The position numbers and the translations under genes were made by a program. 41,792 bases of DNA, taken from positions 1 to 41,792 of the forward strand of contig CAYJAB010000011.1 in the NCBI GenBank assembly GCA_964368305.1. Reading direction: 5' to 3'. Below, in pieces: positions 30,754-40,227 of this stretch (the stretch's first letter is position 1; each line of letters begins with the position of its first letter). Under the pieces are notes generated by a model. The model did no database searches, was not told where the DNA came from, and saw only the letters and a list, made by a program, of their open reading frames with translations. Origin of the DNA: CAYJAB01 sp964368305. GTDB lineage: Bacteria; Bacillota_I; Bacilli_A; Erysipelotrichales; Erysipelotrichaceae.

Positions 30754-33696
30754 ATGTTTTTAAAAAAAATAGAAATACAAGGATTTAAATCGTTTGCCGA
30801 TAGAGTTGTAATATCATTTGATCACTCAGTTGTGGGGGTTGTAGGACCAAACGGATGTGGTAAAAGTAATATTACAGATGCAATACGTTGGGTATTGGGA
30901 GAACAATCAGCAAAATCACTACGTGGCTCAAGTATGAGTGACGTTATTTTTGCAGGAAGTGAAGATCGTAAAGTTGTAAATATGGCCGAAGTTACTTTGG
31001 TTTTTGATAATACAAGTAAAGCGTTAAATACAGAATTTTCTGAAGTTGAAATTACAAGAAGATTACACCGATCTACAGGAGAAAGTGAATATTTAATCAA
31101 TAGAGTGAATGTTCGCTTAAAAGACATTCAAGAACTGACTTTAGATAGTGGGATTGGAAGAGATTCATTAAGTATGATCACACAAGGAAACATTGTCTCA
31201 TTTGCTGAGGCGAAACCAAGTGAGAGACGTGCAATTTTTGAAGAAGCTGCGGGTGTTTCAAAATATAAAAAACGCAAAGGGGAATCTTTAAATAAGTTAA
31301 ATAGAACACAAGAAAATTTAAGTCGTGTTACTGATATTTTAACAGAACTTGAAAGACAAGTTTCTCCACTAAAAAGAGCCGCTAGAAAAGCAGAACTTTA
31401 TCGTGAAAAGAAACAACGTCTTCAAACGATTGAAATTGCAGTTTTAGTTAATGAGATTGAAAATATTAATCAACAATTAGAAGAAGCTAAAAATGCACTC
31501 TTTGATTATGAAACAAAAATTGTAATGCATGAAACAACTGCTCAAATTGAAGAAACACAAAATCAAGAACGTAAAGTGGAGGCAATCCAATTAGATAAAG
31601 AAATTACATACGCTCAAGAAGAAATCATGCGAATTGTAAATGAAATAAAAATTCTTGAAACAAGAAAGATAGAATTAGATGAAAAACGTAAATATGCACT
31701 TGAAACAGGAAGTCGTATAGAAAAAGCAACAGAACTTAAAAGTTTGTTAAAAGAAGCAGAGTTTGAGTATCAAGATCGTCTAAATCGTTTAAATCAAAAT
31801 GTAAGTGCAGTTAAGTTATGCAATGTAGATTTACAAGAAATGACAATGAAACAATTTGATTTGAATCAAAAATATGAAGAGTCTGATAATATGTTAAGGC
31901 GTTTACAAAATAAAAAGGAATTACTTGAAAGTCTTTTAAAACAACCGTTTATCCATCAAGCTGGTGTTCAAGCTGTTATGAATGCACAAGCAAGTTTAAA
32001 TGGAGTATTGGGTGTAGTTGCAAAATGTTTAGTACCTGAATCTGGATATGAGGAAGCGATTAACGTTGCACTTGGTGGCAGTATTTACAATATTATTACC
32101 AAGGATGAAGCAAGTGCAAGAAATGCTATTTCATTTTTAAAGAAAAATAGAAGTGGTAGAGCAACGTTTCTTCCAGTAAATATTTTAAAGCCAAGATTTA
32201 TTCCAAATGATCAATTGTTTGTTTGTGATAATATCAAGGGGTATTTAGGCGTAGCAGCTAATTTTATAACATGTGAGAATGAGTTTAATGTTATTAGTGA
32301 ATCATTACTTGGGAATGTACTTGTAGTTGATACACTTGAAAATGGAAACTATTTAGCAGAAGTTTTAAAATTTAGATACAAAATCGTTACTTTAGATGGA
32401 GATGTTATTCATAAAGGTGGTTCGATGACAGGTGGTAAACAAAAAGAAAGTTCATCTCCACTCACAATACAAAAGGAATATTCACATATAGAAACATCAA
32501 TTGAGCATCAAGTAAAACTTGTAGATAAATTAAGTACTGAACTTAGTGCATTGAAACATAATAAATCTGAACTTGAGGCACAATTATTTGATTTAAGATT
32601 ACAAGAAGCTAAATTAGAACCAATAGTTGAAGCAAAACGTTCTAAATATGAACGTCTTAAAAATGATTATGAAACATTAATGCCAAAAGAAGATTTAGAA
32701 AATGTGACTACGTTTGCGGATGACCTAATTATAAAATTAAGTGCGGCACATTCACGACAAGATGAGATTACTGCAGAAATTCGACTTAAAAGAGAAAGAA
32801 GAATAAAAGTTGCATCAGAAAGTGAACGTAAAGATCAACAAATTCGTCAGCTTAGAAGAGAGTTACATAGTTTTGAAGCAGAACTAAAGAAAATTGAAAT
32901 TGATCAAGCACGTATGGAAGAAAAACTAAATCATAACTTACAAAGACTTGCGAGTGAATACCAATTAACATTTGAATCAGCACAAAGTCAAAAATTGGAT
33001 GAACCATTGGAAAATGCCAAAGATGAAGTTGCACAAATTAGAAGTGAAATTGATGCATTAGGTAATATAAACATGAATGCACCTGAAGAATTCAGTGAAG
33101 TAAATGAACGCTATGAGTTTTTAAAGAAACAATATGATGAGCTTGTGTCTAGTAAAGAAATGATTTTATCCGCAATTGATGAAATGGATGAAGTTATGAT
33201 TAAACAATTCAAAGAAATGTTTGATAAAATTAATGGCGAATTACAAGATACATTTAGACAACTTTTTGGTGGTGGAAAAGCACGTTTAATTATGGAAGAC
33301 CCTGATGATATTCTAAACACAGGAATTGATATTAATGTACAACCTCCAGGGAAGTCTGTTCAAAATATTCGTTTGTTCTCAGGTGGAGAAAAAACACTGA
33401 TTGCAATTTGTGTTTTATTCTCAATTCTAAAAGCAAGACCTGTCCCATTATGTATATTCGATGAGGTCGAGGCTGCGCTTGATCAAGGAAATGTTGAAAG
33501 ATTCGCAAAATATTTAAAGCAATTTAGTGAAGAAACACAGTTTATTGTTGTAACACACAGACCAGGGACGATGTCTCAATGCGATTTATTATATGGAGTT
33601 ACTATGCAGAAAAAGGGTGTTTCACAAATGTTAAAAGTAAAATTAACAGATGCTCAAAAAATGGCAGAAGAAGAAAATCAAGAGGTGAATGCATGA
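30754..33696 (+). CDS. smc: Chromosome partition protein SMC (short-armed)
   Basis: SMC is the ATPase of bacterial condensin, which organises chromosomes with ScpA/ScpB. Walker A is GPNGCGKSN (31-39). A coiled coil spans about 170-395, a hinge about 400-560 (LNGVLGVVAKCL, RSGRATFLPVNIL, HKGGSMTGGKQ), and a second coil follows. The signature is LFSGGEKT (near 875) and Walker B PLCIFDEVEAALD (near 900). Total 980 residues against about 1180 in Bacillus, with roughly 100 residues lost from each arm, similar to Mycoplasma P115. TATAAT at 30723 and SD GGGGGAAG precede it. It overlaps ftsY by 4 nt. The usual upstream neighbour rnc is absent. Confidence 0.96.
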   Translation: MFLKKIEIQGFKSFADRVVISFDHSVVGVVGPNGCGKSNITDAIRWVLGEQSAKSLRGSSMSDVIFAGSEDRKVVNMAEVTLVFDNTSKALNTEFSEVEITRRLHRSTGESEYLINRVNVRLKDIQELTLDSGIGRDSLSMITQGNIVSFAEAKPSERRAIFEEAAGVSKYKKRKGESLNKLNRTQENLSRVTDILTELERQVSPLKRAARKAELYREKKQRLQTIEIAVLVNEIENINQQLEEAKNALFDYETKIVMHETTAQIEETQNQERKVEAIQLDKEITYAQEEIMRIVNEIKILETRKIELDEKRKYALETGSRIEKATELKSLLKEAEFEYQDRLNRLNQNVSAVKLCNVDLQEMTMKQFDLNQKYEESDNMLRRLQNKKELLESLLKQPFIHQAGVQAVMNAQASLNGVLGVVAKCLVPESGYEEAINVALGGSIYNIITKDEASARNAISFLKKNRSGRATFLPVNILKPRFIPNDQLFVCDNIKGYLGVAANFITCENEFNVISESLLGNVLVVDTLENGNYLAEVLKFRYKIVTLDGDVIHKGGSMTGGKQKESSSPLTIQKEYSHIETSIEHQVKLVDKLSTELSALKHNKSELEAQLFDLRLQEAKLEPIVEAKRSKYERLKNDYETLMPKEDLENVTTFADDLIIKLSAAHSRQDEITAEIRLKRERRIKVASESERKDQQIRQLRRELHSFEAELKKIEIDQARMEEKLNHNLQRLASEYQLTFESAQSQKLDEPLENAKDEVAQIRSEIDALGNINMNAPEEFSEVNERYEFLKKQYDELVSSKEMILSAIDEMDEVMIKQFKEMFDKINGELQDTFRQLFGGGKARLIMEDPDDILNTGIDINVQPPGKSVQNIRLFSGGEKTLIAICVLFSILKARPVPLCIFDEVEAALDQGNVERFAKYLKQFSEETQFIVVTHRPGTMSQCDLLYGVTMQKKGVSQMLKVKLTDAQKMAEEENQEVNA

Positions 33697-34661
33697 GTTT
33701 CTTTGATAAATTAAAAGAAAAATTTAGTAAAAAACCAGATGGACAGCAGTACTTAAGTGGATTTCAAAAAACAACGAACCACTTATCTTCAAAATTAAAT
33801 GAAGTATCCAAAACCTTTACTACAGTAACACCTGAATTTTTAGAGGTATTAATGATAACCTTGCTTGAAAGTGATGTTGGAATAAAAACTGCTGAAAAAA
33901 TCACAACTAAACTTGAGAATAAGTGTAATGAATACTATCGTGTTTCATACAATGAAGTTATAGATTTCTTAATTGAAATCTTAGCTGAGACGTATGGTGA
34001 AGACATTGATACATTTAAATATCAAGAAGATGGTCCTACAGTTATATTACTTGTTGGAGTAAATGGAAGTGGAAAAACAACTTCTTGTGCAAAACTTATT
34101 AAAAGATATCAAGATGAGGGAAAAACAGTTGCGGTTGTTGCAGCTGATACATTTAGGGCAGGTGCAATACAGCAACTTGCAAGTTGGGCAGACCGCTTAA
34201 ATGTACATTGTATTAAAGGAAAAGAAAATGGAGATCCAAGTGCAGCAATTGTGGATGGATGCCGTTATGCTAAAGAGAATAATGTAGATGTATTAATCTG
34301 TGATACTGCGGGAAGACTACAAAATAAAACAAATCTAATGAATGAGTTATCAAAGATGCACCGTGTTTTACAAAAAGAAATTCCAACAGCACCAAATGAA
34401 GTTTGGTTAGTATTGGATTCTAATACAGGGCAAAATGGATTATCACAAGCGCAAGTGTTTTTGGAAGTTACAAACGTTACAGGAATCATTTTGACAAAAA
34501 TGGATGGGACTGCAAAAGGTGGTATTATCCTTGCGATTAAGGATTTGTTTAATATTCCAGTTAAGTTTATTGGTGTAGGAGAAAAACCTGAAGACTTAAA
34601 AAAATTCGATTTAGATTCTTATCTTTATAGCATTGCTAAAGGTCTAAAAGATGACAAATAA
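33693..34661 (+). CDS. ftsY: Signal recognition particle receptor FtsY
   Basis: FtsY is the SRP receptor GTPase that docks ribosome-SRP complexes at the membrane. ATG 33693 overlaps the smc stop (ATGA) and has GAGGTG upstream; the longer frame from 33579 reads inside smc. The N domain (about 40-110) is followed by the G domain: G1 GVNGSGKTT (122-130), DTFRAGAIQQL, G3 DTAGRLQNKTNLMNEL, G4 TKMDGTAKGG and the closing GVGEKPEDLKKFD. The short N-terminus (about 25 residues) lacks the long acidic domain of E. coli FtsY. Length 322 is typical of Bacillota. Confidence 0.96.
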   Translation: MSFFDKLKEKFSKKPDGQQYLSGFQKTTNHLSSKLNEVSKTFTTVTPEFLEVLMITLLESDVGIKTAEKITTKLENKCNEYYRVSYNEVIDFLIEILAETYGEDIDTFKYQEDGPTVILLVGVNGSGKTTSCAKLIKRYQDEGKTVAVVAADTFRAGAIQQLASWADRLNVHCIKGKENGDPSAAIVDGCRYAKENNVDVLICDTAGRLQNKTNLMNELSKMHRVLQKEIPTAPNEVWLVLDSNTGQNGLSQAQVFLEVTNVTGIILTKMDGTAKGGIILAIKDLFNIPVKFIGVGEKPEDLKKFDLDSYLYSIAKGLKDDK

Positions 34662-34968
34662 AACAGAGTATATTAACGAATTGTTAGATTGGTATATGGA
34701 TTTACTAACAGAAAAACAACAAGAAATTATGACAAGTTATTATCGAGAAGATTTATCTTTGGCAGAAATCGCAGAAAATAATAATACAAGCAGAAGTGCT
34801 GTACATGATATTCTGAAAAGAAGTGGTGCGACAATCGAACAGTATGAAGAGAAATTGCATCTTTTAGAACAGTTTAAAAAACGTAATAGTTTATATGATC
34901 ATCTTGAAAAACTAAATATCAATGATGTTAATATAATAGTAGAAAAATTGAAAAAAATGGAAGAATAA
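34651..34968 (+). CDS. ylxM: YlxM-like SRP-associated HTH protein (UPF0122)
   Basis: A 105-residue helix-turn-helix protein of the YlxM/UPF0122 family. In streptococci it modulates Ffh/FtsY GTPase activity and SRP assembly. The region LTEKQQEIMTSYYREDLSLAEIAENNNTSRSAVHDILKRS is the conserved HTH, followed by helix-rich YEEKLHLLEQFKKR. It overlaps ftsY by 11 nt. In many Bacillota it precedes ffh instead, but ffh is not in this window. Confidence 0.93.
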   Translation: MTNKTEYINELLDWYMDLLTEKQQEIMTSYYREDLSLAEIAENNNTSRSAVHDILKRSGATIEQYEEKLHLLEQFKKRNSLYDHLEKLNINDVNIIVEKLKKMEE

Positions 34969-34980
34969 AAGGAGAAATTT

Positions 34981-36180
34981 ATGACAAAAATTATTTCAGT
35001 GAATGCAGGTAGTTCATCATTAAAATTCCAAATGTACAATATGCCTCAAGAGGAAGTTGTTACAAGCGGTGTTGTAGAATGTATTGGTCTTGAAAAAGGG
35101 ATTTTCACTATTAAAGTTGGTGATGAAAAAATTAGAATTGAAAAACCAATCCCAAATCATGAAGTTGCAGTAGAAATGTTACTAGCTGCTTTAGTAGAGT
35201 ATAAAATAGTTAACTCATTTGATGAAATTCAAGGTGTAGGACATCGTGTAGTACATGGTGGAGAATATTTCGATTCAAGTGTAATTGTAAGTAATGATGT
35301 AGTTGAAAAAGTCGCAAGATTATCAGAACTTGCACCGCTTCATAATCCTGCAAACTTAACAGGATATTATTCATTTAAAAAAGCATTAAATAACGCAGAA
35401 CATACATTTGTATTTGATACTGCATTCCATCAAACAATGCCGCCAGAAGCATTCTTGTATCCATTACCATATGAATATTATACAGATTATAAAGTACGTA
35501 AGTATGGTTTTCATGGAACAAGCCATGATTATGTATCTAAAGAATTAGCAAAAGCGATGAAAAAAGATATTAAAGATGTGAATTCTATTATCTGTCATTT
35601 AGGAAATGGTGCAAGTTTATCTGCTGTTAAATGTGGAAAATGTATTGATACATCTATGGGATTTACACCACTTGCTGGAGTAATGATGGGAACAAGAAGT
35701 GGAGATATTGACCCAGCGATTGTAACTTATTTATGCAACAAGTTAAACGTTTCTAATGATGAATTCAATTCAATCTTAAATAAAAAATCTGGAATGCTTG
35801 GAGTAAGTGGTATTTCAAGTGATGCACGTGAAATAAATTCAGCTGTTGAAGAAGGAATTGAAAGAGCAATTATTACACGTAAATTATATGCAGATCGTAT
35901 TACTTCTTATATTGGAAAATATGCAATGAAACTTGGTAGAGTTGATGCAATCGCATTTACTGCAGGGATTGGTGAAAACGATACTGGTGTTAGATTAGAT
36001 GTTATTAATGATGTTAAGGAAGCATTAGGTATTGATTTTAATGTTGAAAAAAATAATTGTTCAAGAGGAGAAGTAACTTTACTTTCAAATCCTGATTCAA
36101 AAGTTCAAGTTTGGTTATTACCGACAAATGAGGAACTTGTTATTGCAAGAGATACTGCCAAATTATTAGGGATTAAGTAA
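34981..36180 (+). CDS. ackA: Acetate kinase
   Basis: AckA interconverts acetate and acetyl phosphate with ATP, for fermentative energy conservation. All ASKHA motifs are present: VNAGSSSLKFQ at the N-terminus, GHRVVHGGEYF, FDTAFHQTMP, KYGFHGTSHDYV, CHLGNGAS, DTSMGFTPLAGVMMGTRSGDIDP and FTAGIGEND. Length 399 is canonical. SD AAAGGAGAA precedes the start 12 bp after ylxM. Its stop shares a base with nrnA. The phosphotransacetylase partner is not here. Confidence 0.97.
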   Translation: MTKIISVNAGSSSLKFQMYNMPQEEVVTSGVVECIGLEKGIFTIKVGDEKIRIEKPIPNHEVAVEMLLAALVEYKIVNSFDEIQGVGHRVVHGGEYFDSSVIVSNDVVEKVARLSELAPLHNPANLTGYYSFKKALNNAEHTFVFDTAFHQTMPPEAFLYPLPYEYYTDYKVRKYGFHGTSHDYVSKELAKAMKKDIKDVNSIICHLGNGASLSAVKCGKCIDTSMGFTPLAGVMMGTRSGDIDPAIVTYLCNKLNVSNDEFNSILNKKSGMLGVSGISSDAREINSAVEEGIERAIITRKLYADRITSYIGKYAMKLGRVDAIAFTAGIGENDTGVRLDVINDVKEALGIDFNVEKNNCSRGEVTLLSNPDSKVQVWLLPTNEELVIARDTAKLLGIK

Positions 36181-37118
36181 TGCTTGATCAAATTCAATCT
36201 TGTATTGAACAATATGAAGTTATTACAATTTTTCATCATATAAATTCAGATGGTGATGCACTTGGTTCACAGTCGGGACTTGCAACCTATTTAAAACATG
36301 TGTATCCAGACAAACAAGTTTATTTGCTAGGTGAAGATAATTTAAGTTATCCTCAATTTTTAAAACCTGATTTTGTGGAAGATGAAGTAATTAAAGCGAG
36401 TTTAGCAATTATTTTAGATACAGCAAATCGCTCTAGAATTGATGATCAAAGATACACTCTTGCAAAACAAGTGATTAAAATTGACCACCATGTTAAAGTA
36501 GATGACTATGCTGATTTAAATTGGTCAGATGAACTTGCAGCAAGTACGTGTGAAATGGTAGCAAAATTATTATTTCATATGTATAAAAATACACTTCCGA
36601 CAGATGTAGCAGCGTATTTATATCGAGGAATTTTAACGGATACTATGCGTTTTTCAACGACAAATACATCAAGTGAAACATTGCGTATTGCATGTGAACT
36701 TTCAAAATCAAATATTGATTTAAATAAAATTAATGTTGAAATGTTTACAACAACACAAAAAATGTTTCATTATGCTAACTATGTTAGATCAAACACAACT
36801 ATCAAAGATGGAGTTTCCTACTCTTTTGTAGATAAAGACGCAATAGAGAAATTTGATATACCATTTGACGATGCTAAAAGATGTATAAGTCAAATTGGAG
36901 GAATTGAAGGTGTTAAAATTTGGGTGTTGTTTGCACAAGATTCAGATAATGATTTATATGGTGCGAGTATTCGCTCACAAAAGAAATACCAAATCAATGA
37001 AATTGCAATGAAATATCATGGTGGCGGCCATAAAAATGCATCTGGAGTAAAAGGATTAACAAAAGATGCTGCATATTGTTTATTAAATGATTTAATAGAA
37101 TGTGCGAAAGGAGAATAA
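36180..37118 (+). CDS. nrnA: Bifunctional oligoribonuclease/PAP phosphatase NrnA (DHH family)
   Basis: DHH/DHHA1 phosphoesterase that degrades nano-RNA and cyclic dinucleotide products and dephosphorylates pAp. Motifs are HHINSDGDALGSQSGLA, LDTANRSRID, KIDHHVKVDDYAD (DHH) and the C-terminal DHHA1 sequence RSQKKYQINEIAMKYHGGGHKNASG. Length 312 is standard for NrnA. Its ATG shares the last base of the ackA stop. The end of the gene contains the SD (AAAGGAGAA) of the next ORF. Confidence 0.94.
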   Translation: MLDQIQSCIEQYEVITIFHHINSDGDALGSQSGLATYLKHVYPDKQVYLLGEDNLSYPQFLKPDFVEDEVIKASLAIILDTANRSRIDDQRYTLAKQVIKIDHHVKVDDYADLNWSDELAASTCEMVAKLLFHMYKNTLPTDVAAYLYRGILTDTMRFSTTNTSSETLRIACELSKSNIDLNKINVEMFTTTQKMFHYANYVRSNTTIKDGVSYSFVDKDAIEKFDIPFDDAKRCISQIGGIEGVKIWVLFAQDSDNDLYGASIRSQKKYQINEIAMKYHGGGHKNASGVKGLTKDAAYCLLNDLIECAKGE

Positions 37119-37119
37119 A

Positions 37120-38787
37120 ATGAGTAAATTTGATTTTGACTTTACAAAATATAGTAATACACAAGTAAGTGATAAACAAAAAACGAGGGGACATTTTCTA
37201 GCTGTTTTGATTACTTTTGTAGCTTTTATTATTATTGATTATACAATGCTGCCAACATATAATTTGCATGATCCGGGTAGTATGATTTTATTTTCAATGA
37301 TTTTAGTAGGGTTTGCTGTGTTAGATTTTATGTTTACTTTTTCAATTAATATTGCTCAAAAACTTTCCGTATTTGCTGCGGGATTAATGTTTATCTTTGT
37401 AATCGTATTCTCTTTTTTAAGTAGCGAAATGCTAAATGCATCTGAGTATAGAGATCAGATAAATATCGTGGAAACACAAGATTTCAATGAATCTTTTGAA
37501 GCAATTGCTTTAGATAAAATTCCTGTTGTTGATCGTGCTAGCGCGATGTTACTTGGGGATAAGCAAATGGGTAAGGTACAAGGATTAGGATCTCAATTTG
37601 ATATTAATCCTATCTATACACTTTGTACTGTAGAGGGTGAACTTTATCGTGTTTCTCCACTTGAATATCAAGATTTTTACAAGTGGTTTCAAAATCGTAA
37701 TAAAGGAATTCCAGGATACATTAAAGTCAATGTAAACAATCCAAATGATGTTGAAATTGTTATGTTAGAAGAAGAAATGATTTACGCACCAAGTGCATAT
37801 TTCAACAATAATCTTCAACGTCATATTCGTTTCCAATATCGTGATGCACTTATTGCTGATTATGCCTTTGAAATTGATGATGAAGGTAAACCATTCTGGG
37901 TTGTTTCTACATATACATTAGATGTTGGATTTTATGGAGCGCCAGATGCGGATGGTGTAATTATTGTAGATCCTGTAACTGGAGATAGTGAACGCTATTC
38001 AATGGATGAAATTCCAGAGTGGGTAGATCGTGTTCAACCTACACATTTAGCTTGGTCACAAATCGATAATTGGGGCTATTATGTTCATGGATTCTTTAAT
38101 ACATTATTTGGACAAAAGGATATGCTTCAAACAACAGATGGGTACAATTATGTGTCTATTGATGATCAACTACATGTATTCTCAGGTTTAACATCTGTTG
38201 GTGCAGACCGATCTATTGTTGGGTTTTCATTAATTGATTTACGTACAAAAGAAGCTTCATTTATTAGGTTAGGTGGTGCTGATGAGTATTCTGCAATGAG
38301 TTCTGCAGAAGGACAAGTACAACATTTACGTTATCATTCGACCTATCCTATTATTTTAAATATGAACAATGTACCATCTTATTTTGTTTCACTAAAAGAT
38401 GATGAGGGATTAGTTAAGATGTATGCATTTATAAGTGTTAAAGATTATAACATTGTAGGTGTGGGGGAAACGGTTGCTGAAGCTCAATTAGATTATATGG
38501 AAAAACTTAGTTTAGAGGGTGCCACATCTGAGGATTATGTTGATCCTAATTTAGTTGTAGTTACAGGTGCAGTTGAGTCGATCGATATTGCAACTGTTGA
38601 AGGAAATTCTAATTACTATATTAGAGTTGAAGGACAATCAAAATTATTTGTTGCTCCGATTTCAGTTTCAAGTGAACTTCCACTTACACGTGATTTAAAT
38701 CTAGTTGAGATTAAATACCTACAAACTGAAGACGCTACAGTAATAATTAGTGAGTTTGATAATTTAGATTTTGATTTTGAAGAATAA
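37120..38787 (+). CDS. Unrecognised membrane protein with large soluble domain
   Basis: I do not recognise this 555-residue protein. It has three predicted membrane helices at about 24-41, 54-74 and 82-101. A single 450-residue soluble region follows, rich in beta-strand-like segments, without signal cleavage or a repeated motif. Notable stretches are LDKIPVVDRASAMLLGDKQMGK and WVDRVQPTHLAWSQIDNWGYYVHGFFN. Acidic residues dominate the end (EFDNLDFDFEE). Proteins of this type are found in Erysipelotrichia and Clostridia as conserved hypotheticals. ATG 37120 has AAAGGAGAATA upstream, exactly complementary to the TATTCTCCT of RNA unit 1. It ends at a strong terminator. Confidence 0.7.
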   Translation: MSKFDFDFTKYSNTQVSDKQKTRGHFLAVLITFVAFIIIDYTMLPTYNLHDPGSMILFSMILVGFAVLDFMFTFSINIAQKLSVFAAGLMFIFVIVFSFLSSEMLNASEYRDQINIVETQDFNESFEAIALDKIPVVDRASAMLLGDKQMGKVQGLGSQFDINPIYTLCTVEGELYRVSPLEYQDFYKWFQNRNKGIPGYIKVNVNNPNDVEIVMLEEEMIYAPSAYFNNNLQRHIRFQYRDALIADYAFEIDDEGKPFWVVSTYTLDVGFYGAPDADGVIIVDPVTGDSERYSMDEIPEWVDRVQPTHLAWSQIDNWGYYVHGFFNTLFGQKDMLQTTDGYNYVSIDDQLHVFSGLTSVGADRSIVGFSLIDLRTKEASFIRLGGADEYSAMSSAEGQVQHLRYHSTYPIILNMNNVPSYFVSLKDDEGLVKMYAFISVKDYNIVGVGETVAEAQLDYMEKLSLEGATSEDYVDPNLVVVTGAVESIDIATVEGNSNYYIRVEGQSKLFVAPISVSSELPLTRDLNLVEIKYLQTEDATVIISEFDNLDFDFEE

Positions 38788-38790
38788 AAG

Positions 38791-38828
38791 AAAAGAGCCC
38801 TATTTAATATAATAGGGCTTTTATTTTA
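38791..38828 (+). terminator. Intrinsic terminator after the 555-aa membrane protein
   Basis: AGCCCTATT pairs with AATAGGGCT around TAATAT and is followed by T-rich sequence. Confidence 0.85.
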
Positions 38829-38902
38829 ATTCATTATGCAAATATGGTATACTTAACCAACAAATGTAGCTTTAAAATACATCTAATAAGAAAGGAGTGT
38901 GA

Positions 38903-39670
38903 ATGATGAAAAAAGTTGAGTTATCTACTGTATTTGATTTAATAAAAAATGATGATCAATATGGATATGAATTACTATACAAGCATTATTTTAAGTTTAT
39001 GTTTAGTGCTGCTTTTTCTGTATTAAAAAATGAAGAAAATAGTAAAGAAGTGATTCAAAATACTATAATCAAAATAATGACTATAAATAAAGTGAATTTA
39101 CCAAGACAAGGTGAGTCAAGCTGGCTTTATACTGTTGTAAAAAATGAAGCATTAATGCTCGTTAGAAAAGATAAAAGAAATGTTAATCTAGATGAATTCC
39201 CTGAAATTGAAATCTTCAATAAAGATATAGAGCATTTTATGGATATGGAAAGTTATTATTCTATGATTGAAGGGTTAAATGAGCGACAAAAAGAGGTTGT
39301 TACATTAAAGGTTTTGGGTGATTTAAGTCATAGAGAAATTGCTGCTGCTTTAAATAAACCAATAGGAACAATACAATGGATATATAATACGTCTATTAAA
39401 CAATTAAGACTTACATTAGTCTCGATGTCTTCATTATTAGTAATCATTGCTGTTGGGATTTCTTATAGAAGTATACAATTAGCGAATCGTCCACAGGTGC
39501 AGGCAATCAATACAATGAGAACGATTGATTCTTCAAATAATTCAATGATACCTGATTTTACACTTTTAGTGTTAAGTGTATTGTTTGTATTTATTTTATG
39601 TGCGACAATTTTATTCTATTTTAAGCCAGATTTAATTGTAAGGAATAAAAAGAAGAGGGATAGCAAATGA
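38903..39670 (+). CDS. ECF sigma factor with C-terminal transmembrane module
   Basis: A sigma-70 family protein of 255 residues. Region 2 lies at about 15-90 (LLYKHYFKFMFSAAFSVLKNEENSKEVIQNT, then SSWLYTVVKNEAL). Region 4 lies at about 123-170 (LNERQKEVVTLKVLGDLSHREIAAALNKPIGTIQWIYNTSIKQL). Instead of stopping, the chain runs into a membrane helix (172-187), an outside loop of about 30 residues, a second helix (219-241) and a basic cytoplasmic tail KKKRDSK. No separate anti-sigma gene is adjacent; the next gene, overlapping by 4 nt, is a GNAT acetyltransferase. The membrane part may therefore regulate the sigma factor directly. SD AAAGGAG lies before ATG 38903, and a second ATG follows at 38906. 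Confidence 0.85.
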   Translation: MMKKVELSTVFDLIKNDDQYGYELLYKHYFKFMFSAAFSVLKNEENSKEVIQNTIIKIMTINKVNLPRQGESSWLYTVVKNEALMLVRKDKRNVNLDEFPEIEIFNKDIEHFMDMESYYSMIEGLNERQKEVVTLKVLGDLSHREIAAALNKPIGTIQWIYNTSIKQLRLTLVSMSSLLVIIAVGISYRSIQLANRPQVQAINTMRTIDSSNNSMIPDFTLLVLSVLFVFILCATILFYFKPDLIVRNKKKRDSK

Positions 39671-40131
39671 TATTTGAGACACAACGTTGTAAAATTGAAA
39701 GATTTTCCAAAAATGATATTTTAAGCTTTATGGAATATAGAAACGATATGGAGTGGATGAAATATCAATCATTTAAAGGACTTTCTCAAACGGAATATGA
39801 AAAAGCTCTCCTGATACAAACTTCGCTAAATCAAGGTGTACAACTTGCAGTTAAAAATAAATATACCAATGAACTTTTAGGAGATTTATATCTTCATATG
39901 GAAGATAAAAAGTGTACTGTAGGCTATACGATTCATCCCAAGCATAAAAGAAAAGGTTATATAGTTGAAGTGTTAGTCCAATTATTTGATGTGTTAAAGA
40001 CATACGATGTAAACGAAGTTTACGCATATGTTTCTAAAGATAATATTGCATCAATTACATTGTTACAAAAACTGCAATTTACACTTGTAGAAACAATAGA
40101 AGACGAATATACATATAAAAAAGAAATATAA
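39667..40131 (+). CDS. GNAT acetyltransferase (RimJ/RimL-like)
   Basis: A 154-residue GNAT-fold N-acetyltransferase. The acetyl-CoA binding motif A is visible as VGYTIHPKHKRKGYIVEVLVQLFDVL, and the C-terminal strand-helix is ASITLLQKLQFTLVETIEDE, as in ribosomal protein or small-molecule acetyltransferases. The substrate is unknown. Its ATG overlaps the TGA of the sigma factor gene (ATGA), so both are made from one transcript. Confidence 0.85.
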   Translation: MIFETQRCKIERFSKNDILSFMEYRNDMEWMKYQSFKGLSQTEYEKALLIQTSLNQGVQLAVKNKYTNELLGDLYLHMEDKKCTVGYTIHPKHKRKGYIVEVLVQLFDVLKTYDVNEVYAYVSKDNIASITLLQKLQFTLVETIEDEYTYKKEI

Positions 40132-40132
40132 T

Positions 40133-40157
40133 GAAAAATAGAGAAATCTATTTTTTC
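40133..40157 (+). terminator. Terminator after the GNAT gene
   Basis: GAAAAATAGA pairs with TCTATTTTTTC around loop GAAA. Confidence 0.8.
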
Positions 40158-40175
40158 TTTTTTATAATGTTAGAT

Positions 40176-40204
40176 TTAACTATATACCACTCAACAGATA
40201 TGAT
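40176..40204 (+). promoter_or_regulatory. Promoter of dnaE
   Basis: TTAACT and TATGAT are separated by 17 bp. The SD GAGGTGA follows and dnaE starts at 40228. The -35 is weak. Confidence 0.45.
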
Positions 40205-40227
40205 AATATTATATATGAGGTGACATC

